64,000 nucleotides of DNA from Bacillus spizizenii TU-B-10 (GTDB taxonomy: Bacteria; Bacillota; Bacilli; Bacillales; Bacillaceae): contig NC_016047.1 in assembly GCF_000227465.1 (NCBI RefSeq), positions 1,379,001 through 1,443,000 on the forward strand. Reading direction: 5' to 3'. Shown here in pieces: positions 53,262 to 61,037 of the stretch. The number at the start of each line of letters is the position of its first letter. The first letter of the stretch is position 1. The position numbers were made by a program, and so were the translations under genes. Below the pieces are notes generated by a model. That model was given only the letters and a program-made list of their open reading frames with translations, was not told the origin of the DNA and made no database searches.

Positions 53262-54752
53262 ATGATGCACAATCAAACAGTCAGAGCGACTGTGTTCAAA
53301 GCCAATGCCGCCGTTCCTCAGACAAAGCAAATCTATGAAGATGACTTTTCTGAGCTGTACGGAGAGGATATTATCGCACCGCCCTACAACATCATCGAGC
53401 TTAAGACCATTGCTGAATATTCGACGATTCTTCAGCAATGCATTGATGCGTACAGAGTGAATATTACAGGTTTTGGATTCGATGTTGAGTACACGTTTGA
53501 TGTTAACGCAAGTGACGTTGATCAGACGAAAAAGAAAAGAGCGGAAAAAGAATGGGCTAGACTTGAAGCCTTCTATAAATGTCTTCACTTTGACGAATCA
53601 GCCGAAATGATTTTAGGCTATGCCATCGAAGACAGAGAAAAAACAGGCAACGGTTTTATGGAAGTGCTTCGCGACGGGATGGGAAAACCGGCCGGCATTG
53701 AATATTTAGATGTGAAAAATATGCGTGTATGCGGAGCCGGTGAACCTGTTGAGGTCTCATTTGTATATGAAGAAAACGGGAAAATGAAAAGGATCAAAAG
53801 GCAAAAACGCTTCCGAAAATATGTGCAGATGATCAATGGAAAGAAAGTATTTTTCAAGGAATACGGCGATCCGCGAAAAATGGACATGCGCACGGGTGAA
53901 TATGTAAACACATTAGCAGAAAAGCATCAAGCGAATGAAGCCATTCACCTCAAAATCGGAAGCGGCGTGTACGGCGTGCCCCGCTGGGTCGGCAATATCG
54001 TCAACTTATACGGAGCCCGAAAAGCGGAAGAGCTCAATTTTATGTATTTTAAGCAGGGCCGTCACGTACCCGCTGCAATCACAGTGGAAAACGGGATGCT
54101 GTCGGAAACTTCTTACCGAGAGCTGCAAGAGTATATGAATGATCTTGAAGGCGTGGAAAACGCGCATAAATTTCTTCTGATTGAAGCGGAAGGAATCGCA
54201 AAAGAGAAGGATCTCCATGGAGGCGAGGATATTACGCCAGTGTCCGTGGAAATCAAATCCTTGGCGGAAATTCTGCAAAATGACGCCTTGTTTCTTGAAT
54301 ATGATGAAAAAAGCAGAAATAAGCTGCGCTCGGCGTTCCGCCTCCCGCCGCTGTATACAGGCGAGGCTCAGGAATACAACCGGGCGACAGCTGATACGGC
54401 TAGAAAAATTACGGAGGAGCAGGTCTTTCAGCCGGAGCGAAAAACGCTCGTGAATAAACTGAACACGCTGCTTTTGCCGGAGCTGAATATTCATGATGTC
54501 AGGCTGACATTAAAAGGACCGGACTTTCGTGATCCGCTTGAGATTGCGAAAGTGCTCGGTCCTTTTATTACAGCCGGAGCGGTCTCGCCGAATGATTTAC
54601 GCGACCTTGCCGGACGGGTGCTTGGAAAAACGCTGGAGGAGTGGCCTGAGGAAATTTATAAACGGCCTGCAGGACAGGATGCGGAAAAGACAAACCTGAC
54701 TGCGCTCATGCAGGAGCTGAAAGAAAGCATCGAAGACATCAAAACGTCCTGA
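53262..54752 (+). CDS. xkdE: Portal protein XkdE
   Basis: A 496-residue SPP1/HK97-type portal. It shows AEYSTILQQCIDAYRVNITGFGF at the start, IHLKIGSGVYGVPRWVGNIVNLYGARKAEELNF in the middle (about residues 225-258, shown in part), and RLPPLYTGEAQEYNRATADTARKI near 360. Twelve copies form the channel at one head vertex. AGGAGGTC precedes the ATG. The C-terminal coiled stretch (LMQELKESIEDIK) may contact the terminase. Confidence 0.92.
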   Translation: MMHNQTVRATVFKANAAVPQTKQIYEDDFSELYGEDIIAPPYNIIELKTIAEYSTILQQCIDAYRVNITGFGFDVEYTFDVNASDVDQTKKKRAEKEWARLEAFYKCLHFDESAEMILGYAIEDREKTGNGFMEVLRDGMGKPAGIEYLDVKNMRVCGAGEPVEVSFVYEENGKMKRIKRQKRFRKYVQMINGKKVFFKEYGDPRKMDMRTGEYVNTLAEKHQANEAIHLKIGSGVYGVPRWVGNIVNLYGARKAEELNFMYFKQGRHVPAAITVENGMLSETSYRELQEYMNDLEGVENAHKFLLIEAEGIAKEKDLHGGEDITPVSVEIKSLAEILQNDALFLEYDEKSRNKLRSAFRLPPLYTGEAQEYNRATADTARKITEEQVFQPERKTLVNKLNTLLLPELNIHDVRLTLKGPDFRDPLEIAKVLGPFITAGAVSPNDLRDLAGRVLGKTLEEWPEEIYKRPAGQDAEKTNLTALMQELKESIEDIKTS

Positions 54753-54771
54753 AGGGAGGTGAATCAAGCAG

Positions 54772-55599
54772 GTGGCGCGGGAATTAAGAAATGCCAAAAT
54801 CAGCTTTGTCAGCTATGTGGACAAGGCGGCTAACCAGACAGAATTTTTCTTTACGAAGTCAGCCGGACCTCCGTCATTTGAAAAAAAGGTTCGGCTGTTT
54901 ACAAAAAGTGAGCAGGATGAACAAAAGCTCGTGTACGGAATCGTGTATGAGCCTGATGTTCCTGATGCCCACGGCGATTTTATGACCGCTGAGGAAATTG
55001 AAAAAGCGGCGCACGGCTTTCTCGCGGAGGCACGGGAGATTGATATCAATCACAGCTTTGAGGGCGGAACCGGCGTCGTGGTCGAGTCATATGTGGCGCC
55101 CGATGATTTTATGATCGGGTCAAAGCAGATTGCAAAGGGTTCGTGGGTGCTCGTGACGAGAGCGTCTGACGAGGTGTGGGAACAGATTAAGGCTGGAATC
55201 ATCACCGGCTACAGCATGGCGGGCACTGCTGATGTGTATGAGGAAGAACCGGTTGAAAAGGCGGGATTTTTCAGTGTGTTCAAGCAGATGCTGGCTGACA
55301 AAACAGGGAAGGAGACTGAAGAAATGAGAAAAGAAGACATGAAAGAATCATTCGAGCATGCGCTTTACCCTCTGCTCAAACGGCTTGAGCGGATTGAAAA
55401 AAACACAGACACGGAGGAAAAGCCGGAGCAGACGGGTGATGACGAGCGTCTGAAAAAGCTCGTTGAGGACCTGCTCGCCCCGCTGATTGAACGAATCGAG
55501 GCTTTGGAAAAAGCGCGAGGCGCGTCTAAGCAGACAGCGGACGATGCGGGCGGCAATACAGAGCAAGTTAAAAAATCAATCTGGAGCGGACTGCTGTAA
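54772..55599 (+). CDS. xkdF: Head maturation protease-like protein XkdF
   Basis: A 275-residue protein. Residues 1-165 match the phage serine protease family of XkdF (Peptidase_S78_2): KISFVSYVDKAANQTEFFF, YGIVYEPDVPDAHGDFMTAEEIEKAA, the His in DINHSFEGG near 88, and ITGYSMAGTADVYEEE. The remaining 110 residues are a charged coiled region (RLERIEKNTDTEEKPEQ) that probably acts as scaffold. It would cut the head scaffold during assembly. GTG start at 54772 behind GGGAGG. Confidence 0.88.
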   Translation: MARELRNAKISFVSYVDKAANQTEFFFTKSAGPPSFEKKVRLFTKSEQDEQKLVYGIVYEPDVPDAHGDFMTAEEIEKAAHGFLAEAREIDINHSFEGGTGVVVESYVAPDDFMIGSKQIAKGSWVLVTRASDEVWEQIKAGIITGYSMAGTADVYEEEPVEKAGFFSVFKQMLADKTGKETEEMRKEDMKESFEHALYPLLKRLERIEKNTDTEEKPEQTGDDERLKKLVEDLLAPLIERIEALEKARGASKQTADDAGGNTEQVKKSIWSGLL

Positions 55600-55623
55600 A
55601 CCAGTCAAAGAGGAGGAAATCAA

Positions 55624-56559
55624 TTGAGAAATCAAGAGATCATTCGGAAAGCGGAAATGTCGCTTTCTGCTTTAAAAAGCGGGGGGCTTATGAATCCTGC
55701 GCAAGCATCGGCTTTTATCCGCATGGTGCAAAACACGCCGACCATTTTTAGTGAATCCCGCGTGATTCAAATGGAAAATGACTCGCAAAAATTTGAGAAA
55801 ATCGGGTTCGGCCAGCGTATTCTGCGGGCTGCTCAAGAAGGAAAAGCACTATCAAACGACGAGCTGACAGTTCCAACGACAAGCACTGTCCAGCTGAACA
55901 CGAAAGAAGTCATTGCGGAAATCAACATTACGTATGACACACTCGAAAACAATATTGAAAAAGACGGCCTACAGCAGACGATCATGCAAATTTTAGCAGA
56001 GCGCGCAGCCGTTGATATTGAAGAGCTGATTGTAAACGGCGATACAGCATCAGCTGATCCGTATCTGGCACAGCTGGACGGCATCCGCAAACAAGCGGTG
56101 TCCCACATCGTTGACATGAACGGTGAAGAACTGTCCAGAGCGACATTCAAGAAAGGCTTAAAGGCTGTTCCGCCGAAATATTTGCGTATTCCTCAAGAAT
56201 TCAGATTCTATACGTCTCACGGCTTAGAAGTTGAATGGAAGGACCGTGTGGCAGACCGCCAGACAAACCTTGGGGACCTGGCTGTTCAGGGTGGTTTATC
56301 AACAGCATTCGGCGTACCGGTTAAAGGGGTATCCAATATTCAGCCGTACACAGTCGGTGAGGGAGATGCGCAATATGACGCTTCTGATATCATTCTCACA
56401 CATCCGAAAAATATCATTCTCGGCTTCTCCCGCAATATCCGAATTGAAGTCGACAAAGACATCCGCTCCCGTAAATTCATTATTGTCTTAACGGCCAAGC
56501 TGGACAGCAAGTTCGAAGAAGAGGATGCCTGTGCGAAATTAATTAACGTAAAAGAATAA
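55624..56559 (+). CDS. xkdG: Major capsid protein XkdG
   Basis: A 311-residue HK97-fold major head protein. Residues 1-70 form a helical arm with [24 protein letters not shown]; the shell domain follows ([31 protein letters not shown]) and ends in [42 protein letters not shown] (in part). TTG start at 55624 with AGGAGG upstream. Codon use is that of highly expressed genes. Confidence 0.93.
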   Translation: MRNQEIIRKAEMSLSALKSGGLMNPAQASAFIRMVQNTPTIFSESRVIQMENDSQKFEKIGFGQRILRAAQEGKALSNDELTVPTTSTVQLNTKEVIAEINITYDTLENNIEKDGLQQTIMQILAERAAVDIEELIVNGDTASADPYLAQLDGIRKQAVSHIVDMNGEELSRATFKKGLKAVPPKYLRIPQEFRFYTSHGLEVEWKDRVADRQTNLGDLAVQGGLSTAFGVPVKGVSNIQPYTVGEGDAQYDASDIILTHPKNIILGFSRNIRIEVDKDIRSRKFIIVLTAKLDSKFEEEDACAKLINVKE

Positions 56560-56580
56560 TAGAAACGAGGTGGTCAGCTC

Positions 56581-56964
56581 ATGCTCATTGAACCATCTGA
56601 CGTAGCCTCCTATTCGGTCTATGCTCGGGTGAAAAACAGGCCGGAAGAATTGCTGGCGCAGGATATCATTGAGGCGGAAGCGGAAGCGGCTCTCATCACG
56701 GGCCACTGCTTTGAAGACAGCGTTTATGATCCGCTGCCCAACAAGGCGAAATTGGCTTTGCTGAAGCTTGCCCAGTATTTTGCGCTTGTAAATAGCGATG
56801 AATCAGCATCATCAAGCTATCAGTCTGAAAAAATGGGGGATTATTCGTACACGATTTCTGGAGAAGACGGCATTCAGCGGCCAGAGGTGTATCATTTGCT
56901 CGAAGAGTTTATCATACCGGGCTACGTCCCTGAATCTTCCAGACTGAAGGTGAGGTCTTTATGA
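56581..56964 (+). CDS. Head-tail connector protein (YqbG/DUF3199-like)
   Basis: A 127-residue protein placed right after the capsid gene, as head completion proteins of the gp6/gp15 type are. DUF3199-like: IEPSDVASYSVYARVKNRPEELLAQDIIEAEAEAALITG (in part), then LPNKAKLALLKLAQYFALVNS. It would form the ring that closes the portal. Homologous in position to skin-element YqbG. Overlaps xkdH by 4 bp. Confidence 0.82.
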   Translation: MLIEPSDVASYSVYARVKNRPEELLAQDIIEAEAEAALITGHCFEDSVYDPLPNKAKLALLKLAQYFALVNSDESASSSYQSEKMGDYSYTISGEDGIQRPEVYHLLEEFIIPGYVPESSRLKVRSL

Positions 56965-57317
56965 GTTATCAGCAGATGCTCATTCACCGCTGCGACATTT
57001 ATCATGAAGCGGCGCAAGCGCCGTCTGCAGGCCGATTCGGGATTCCGGCAGCCAAGCTGCAGCCGGTGATTTCATATCCGGACACACCCGATGAACAAGG
57101 TGTCCCTTGCTATTTTTCTGAAAAAAACCAGCAGCTGACCCAGGAGGAGCCGGATCAAACTGTATATCACAGCTTTCTCGTCCATTTTCCGTTGTCAGCG
57201 GACATCCGCGTGAACGATAAAATCATTTGGGAGAATCATAAATATATACTAAAGCTGCCGAAAAAGATCAGACATCATCATTGGGAAGTCATCGCGGTCA
57301 GGGATGAAAGCCTATGA
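56961..57317 (+). CDS. xkdH: Head-tail connector XkdH
   Basis: A 118-residue beta-rich protein of DUF3599 type (head closure knob, SPP1 gp16-like). It begins SYQQMLIHRCDIYHEA and ends with the strands HKYILKLPKKIRHHHWEVIAV, typical of these stoppers. Overlaps by four bases with the genes on both sides (ATGA), so the connector set is translated together. Confidence 0.88.
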   Translation: MSYQQMLIHRCDIYHEAAQAPSAGRFGIPAAKLQPVISYPDTPDEQGVPCYFSEKNQQLTQEEPDQTVYHSFLVHFPLSADIRVNDKIIWENHKYILKLPKKIRHHHWEVIAVRDESL

Positions 57318-57799
57318 AAATAGCGGGACTGAAACAGCTAAACACGTCATTAAAAAAAGCGGCATCAGGCGGCTTTTCACGTCAGGCATCCCGGTGGCTT
57401 GAGGAGTGCGGGCAAGATTTTCTGGAGATCGTCCAATCTGAACTCATCAGCACACAAACGATTGATACAGAAAAACTGCTCAGCTCGTTCGAGAAAGGCG
57501 CCGAAGACAATCTCTGGATTGTGCAAAGCGGCGGGCTATCGCTTGAGGTGGGTACACAGCTTGATTACGCCTCATTTCTTAATGACGGCCATTGGACGTC
57601 AAAACAAGATGTGAGATGGGTGCCGGGGCATTTCCAAGGCTCGCGGTTTATTTATGATCCCGCGGCTTCAACGGGAATGGCGCTCAAGAAAAAATGGATC
57701 CCGGGCACGAGCTACTGGGATCATGCGCTGCTTTTATATGAACAGCTGTTTGAAAAATCGCTGGAAAGCAAATTGCGCCATTGGCTGAAGAAGCTGTAA
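57314..57799 (+). CDS. xkdI: HK97 gp10-like tail-completion protein XkdI
   Basis: A 161-residue protein of the HK97 gp10/tail-completion family: GLKQLNTSLKKAASGGFSRQA at the start, then LEVGTQLDYASFLNDGHW, the phrase seen in this family (YA.fv..G), and WDHALLLYEQLFEKSLE at the end. It joins the tail to the head. Overlaps xkdH by 4 bp. Confidence 0.88.
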   Translation: MKIAGLKQLNTSLKKAASGGFSRQASRWLEECGQDFLEIVQSELISTQTIDTEKLLSSFEKGAEDNLWIVQSGGLSLEVGTQLDYASFLNDGHWTSKQDVRWVPGHFQGSRFIYDPAASTGMALKKKWIPGTSYWDHALLLYEQLFEKSLESKLRHWLKKL

Positions 57800-57811
57800 A
57801 GGAGGAGCAGG

Positions 57812-58252
57812 ATGAACAGCGAAACAGGATCGATCATGGCGTTTTTGTACAGCCGGTGGTCTGTTCCCATTTATGAACGTGAGCTGCCTGATCAATTTCA
57901 GGTGCCGTCGTTATACGTCCCATCGCCATCTGTTTTCGAGGAAACAGATACGGTCTCCACATTTAAAAAAACCTACAGTCTCAATGTGAAGCTGTTTCAT
58001 CATGACTCCGTTCAGGCGCTGGATGAAGCGGACAGGCTCGCGGATGCCATCAGAGAAGTGAGAAATATGGTTCCGCTGCTCAGTGAATCCGGTGAGAAGA
58101 CGGGGGATATGGTTCGCGTTACCCGAATTGAGACAAGGGTAGGAGACAGGGGCGAGGCGGTCATGGTGATCAGGTGGAGCAGCCGATATTATTATCACAA
58201 AACAGAACAGCCTGTCTTACAGGATATCGACATGAACAGCGGGGTGAAATAA
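57812..58252 (+). CDS. xkdJ: Tail terminator-like protein XkdJ
   Basis: A 146-residue protein of the phage tail terminator type (Yqb J family, DUF6838-like). N-terminal SIMAFLYSRWSVPIYERELPD, middle TFKKTYSLNVKLFHHDSVQALDEADRLADAIREV (in part) and a C-terminal GEAVMVIRWSSRYYYHKTEQPV. Such proteins cap the tail tube at the head-proximal end. AAAGGAGGAG precedes the ATG. Confidence 0.82.
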   Translation: MNSETGSIMAFLYSRWSVPIYERELPDQFQVPSLYVPSPSVFEETDTVSTFKKTYSLNVKLFHHDSVQALDEADRLADAIREVRNMVPLLSESGEKTGDMVRVTRIETRVGDRGEAVMVIRWSSRYYYHKTEQPVLQDIDMNSGVK

Positions 58253-58255
58253 GCG

Positions 58256-58474
58256 GTGGCAAAGAACAAACAACAGAAGAAGGCTGTACATACGGAGAGC
58301 CGGGAAGCTCTTTTTGATACAGCGGATTTGATTAAGCACGCGAAGGAGCTGTTTGGCGTTAAGCCGGATATCCTTCAGGGGGCTTTATTTGGCGTGGATC
58401 AAACACGTATGACGAAATCAGAAGCCAGTCAATTGATTCAAACATTTCTAACCAAGGAGGTCATGTCATCATGA
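58256..58474 (+). CDS. Small PBSX tail-region protein (XkzB-like)
   Basis: A 72-residue Lys/Glu-rich helical protein: KNKQQKKAVHTESREALFDTADLIKHAKELFGVKPDILQG. GTG start. Such small YqzN/YkzM-type proteins sit before the sheath gene in PBSX and skin elements. The function is unknown; overlaps the sheath gene by 4 bp. Confidence 0.75.
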   Translation: MAKNKQQKKAVHTESREALFDTADLIKHAKELFGVKPDILQGALFGVDQTRMTKSEASQLIQTFLTKEVMSS

Positions 58475-59871
58475 ATGGCGGAACATTTACAACAGGCAAA
58501 GAAAAAGAACGTGCAGGCATTTATTTTAACTTTAAAACGACAGCGCAGGAGCGGGTGTCACTCGGTGAACGGGGGACAGTCGCACTTCCGGTTGCATCAA
58601 GCTGGGGCGAAGCGAAAACGTTCGTCTCCATTTCCAGCGTTGAGGATCTCAACAAAAAAGTGGGCCTCAGCATTGATGATCCATCTTTATTGCTTTTGCG
58701 TGAAGCAAAGAAAAATGCGAAAACGGTATTGATGTACCGTCTAACCGAAGGTGTCCGAGCGTCTGCTGATATTGCTGAAGGCGTCAAAGCCACTGCGGTA
58801 TATGGCGGAACAAAAGGAAATGACATTATCATCCGCATTAATCCAAATGTGCTGGATGCTGCTTCTTTTGATGTAACAACGTATATGGATGAATCAGAGG
58901 TTGATAAACAAACCGTCAAAAAGGCTGAAGAATTAACAGCTAACGGCTATGTCACCTTTACTGGAACAGGCGATCTTTCTTCGACGATTCCGCTCACTGG
59001 ATCAGAAGGAGACACTTCAGCTGAGACATTGAATGCATCTGCAGGAATCCGTTTATCCGGCGGTACGGATAAAGCTCCTGTCAACTCCGACTATACAGAT
59101 TTCTTAGCCGCGGCTGAAACGGAGAACTTTGATGTGATTGTGCTGCCTGTTGCGGAAGGTGATCAGCTGAAGGCGACATTTGCTGCTTTCATTAAGCGTC
59201 TTCGCGACGGCCAAGGACAAAAAGTGCAAGGGGTCACAGCCAATTATGCAGGTGACTATGAAGGCATCATCAACGTAACGGAAGGTGTGCTGCTGGAAGA
59301 TGGCACGGAAGTTACGCCAGACAAAGCAACGGCTTGGGTAGCTGGAGCGAGTGCAGGAGCAACCTTTAATCAATCACTTACATTTGTAGAGTACGAAGGC
59401 GCCGTTGATGTGTTACACCGCCTTGACCACGATACGATTGTTGAACGCCTGGGCAAAGGAGAATTTTTATTCACATTCGACGCCCGCGATAAATCTGTCA
59501 GCGTAGAAAAGGACATTAACTCACTCGTTACGTTCACAGCTGAGAAAAACAAAAAATTTGCGAAAAACAAAATCGTACGTGTCCTGGACGCTGTGAATAA
59601 TGATTTAACACGCGAACTGAAAGCCTTAATTAAATCAAGAAAAGGCAGCGGAAGCGATATTCCGGCGTCTGAAGACGGACTTCAATATGTGAAAACGATG
59701 ATCACGCAATATATGACAACTCTTCAGGATGCTGGCGGCATCACTGGCTTTGATTCTGATGAAGATATCACAATTTCAATGAATGAAGACCGTGACGGCT
59801 TCTTGATTGACCTGGCTGTACAGCCTGTCGACGCAGCAGAAAAATTCTACTTTAATGTGGAGGTAAACTAA
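58471..59871 (+). CDS. xkdK: Contractile tail sheath protein XkdK
   Basis: A 466-residue tail sheath subunit. It shows the N-terminal segment FKTTAQERVSLGERGTVALPV, the central variable domain (about 100-260), and the C-terminal conserved domain with HRLDHDTIVERLGKGEFLFTFDARDKSVSVEKDINSL (in part) and NEDRDGFLIDLAVQPVDAAEKFYFNVEV. Hexamers stack over the tube and contract. Overlaps the preceding gene by 4 bp. Strong codon bias. Confidence 0.94.
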   Translation: MNGGTFTTGKEKERAGIYFNFKTTAQERVSLGERGTVALPVASSWGEAKTFVSISSVEDLNKKVGLSIDDPSLLLLREAKKNAKTVLMYRLTEGVRASADIAEGVKATAVYGGTKGNDIIIRINPNVLDAASFDVTTYMDESEVDKQTVKKAEELTANGYVTFTGTGDLSSTIPLTGSEGDTSAETLNASAGIRLSGGTDKAPVNSDYTDFLAAAETENFDVIVLPVAEGDQLKATFAAFIKRLRDGQGQKVQGVTANYAGDYEGIINVTEGVLLEDGTEVTPDKATAWVAGASAGATFNQSLTFVEYEGAVDVLHRLDHDTIVERLGKGEFLFTFDARDKSVSVEKDINSLVTFTAEKNKKFAKNKIVRVLDAVNNDLTRELKALIKSRKGSGSDIPASEDGLQYVKTMITQYMTTLQDAGGITGFDSDEDITISMNEDRDGFLIDLAVQPVDAAEKFYFNVEVN

Positions 59872-59872
59872 T

Positions 59873-60316
59873 ATGGCATTAAAAGCACAGAACACAATCT
59901 CAGGAAAAGAAGGCCGCTTATTTCTCGATGGTGAAGAAATGGCGCACATCAAAACATTTGAAGCAAATGTGGAGAAAAACAAGTCTGAAGTAAACATTAT
60001 GGGCCGCCGCATGACAGGCCATAAAACAACAGGGGCAAACGGAACTGGAACAGCAACGTTTTATAAAGTCACATCAAAATTCGTGATTCTGATGATGGAC
60101 TATGTCAAAAAAGGCAGTGATCCTTACTTTACGCTGCAAGCTGTGCTGGATGATAAGTCCTCCGGACGAGGCACAGAGCGAGTCACGCTGTACGACGTCA
60201 ACTTTGACTCTGCCAAAATCGCAAGCCTTGATGTCGATTCAGAAGCGCTAGAGGAAGAAGTTCCATTTACATTCGAAGACTTCGACGTGCCTGAAAAGCT
60301 TTCTGACACGTTTTAA
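59873..60316 (+). CDS. xkdM: Tail tube protein XkdM
   Basis: A 147-residue tail tube protein of the PBSX XkdM family (PF09393-type). It begins ALKAQNTISGKEGRLFLDGEEMAHIKTFEANVEKNKSEV (in part) and contains GRRMTGHKTTGANGTGTATFYKV. Copies stack as hexamers inside the sheath. GGAGGTAAAC precedes the ATG. A strong hairpin terminator follows the stop, before xkdN. Confidence 0.93.
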   Translation: MALKAQNTISGKEGRLFLDGEEMAHIKTFEANVEKNKSEVNIMGRRMTGHKTTGANGTGTATFYKVTSKFVILMMDYVKKGSDPYFTLQAVLDDKSSGRGTERVTLYDVNFDSAKIASLDVDSEALEEEVPFTFEDFDVPEKLSDTF

Positions 60317-60338
60317 TCAAAGCTGAACGAGCCATACG

Positions 60339-60368
60339 CAGACCTTTCTCAGAAAGGTCTGTTTTTTA
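60339..60368 (+). terminator. Terminator between xkdM and xkdN
   Basis: CAGACCTTTCT and AGAAAGGTCTG form an 11-bp stem with a tiny loop, followed by TTTTTT. Probably a partial terminator that makes tube more abundant than chaperone and tape. Confidence 0.88.
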
Positions 60369-60408
60369 CATGATGAAATCTATTAAAAGAGATAAGGGAG
60401 TTTTTTAC

Positions 60409-60855
60409 ATGAGCGAGAAGAACGAAAACGTATATGATCTTTCCTTTTTTATGCCGGGAAAAACAATTGAAGCTGAGGAAATCAAAGTGCCGATCTCAAA
60501 GCGTTTTGTTGATAAAAAAGGGAATATCGTGCCATTTATTTTTAAAGCGATTACGACGGAGCGCATTGATGAATTGGAAAAAGAAACAACAACGTATAAA
60601 AATGTCAAAGGCAGAGGCCGTGTAAAGGATTTAGACAGCCAGCGCTTTTATGCCCGAATCGCAGTTGAATCAACCGTTTACCCTGACTTCCGTTCAAAAG
60701 ATCTTCGAGAAGCTTACAAAACGGCTGACCCGGTAGAAGTTGCGAAACGTGTCCTGTCTGTAGGAGGCGAATACGCAAACTGGCTCAACAAAGCGATTGA
60801 GATTAATGGATTCGAAGATGAATTAGAGGATCTGGAAGAAGAAGTAAAAAACTAA
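60409..60855 (+). CDS. xkdN: Tail assembly chaperone XkdN
   Basis: A 148-residue protein of the XkdN family (PF08890), the short chaperone made before the frameshift. It carries PISKRFVDKKGNIVPFIFKAITTERIDELEKE, RGRVKDLDSQRFYARIAVESTVYPDFRSKDLREAY (both in part), and ends in an acidic tail. The ATG at 60409 is selected because AAGGGAG lies ten bases upstream, and the earlier ATG at 60370 has none. The stop codon directly follows the A AAA AAC slippery site. Confidence 0.92.
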   Translation: MSEKNENVYDLSFFMPGKTIEAEEIKVPISKRFVDKKGNIVPFIFKAITTERIDELEKETTTYKNVKGRGRVKDLDSQRFYARIAVESTVYPDFRSKDLREAYKTADPVEVAKRVLSVGGEYANWLNKAIEINGFEDELEDLEEEVKN

Positions 60856-61037
60856 TCAAGGATGGGCATAAAGAAGCCGTGTACCTCTACTATGCGATGC
60901 ACGAGCTTCATTATTCTCCATCAGATTTATTAAAACTGTATGAAGCGCCCAGAAACTTTAAGGCGCTTTTGTATGGACTGATTGGATATAAGCTGGATCT
61001 CCTTGAAAAACAAGCAAAGAAGGGAGGGGCATCGTAA
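60409..61037 (+). CDS. XkdN-frameshift fusion (long tail chaperone)
   Basis: If ribosomes slip by -1 at 60846-60852, translation goes on after KK as LIKDGHKEAVYLYYAMHE... to the TAA at 61035, adding about 62 residues. The extension has no start codon with a ribosome site, so a slip is the natural way to express it. Phage tail chaperones of lambda (G/GT) and many others use just this -1 design. The extension (YYAMHELHYSPSDLLKLYEAP) resembles the T domain that binds the tape measure protein. Confidence 0.8.
60846..60852 (+). promoter_or_regulatory. -1 ribosomal frameshift heptamer A AAA AAC
   Basis: Classic X XXY YYZ heptamer in the xkdN frame, immediately followed by the stop TAA. Shifted reading gives AAA AAA CTA and continues open for about 60 codons. 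Confidence 0.85.
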
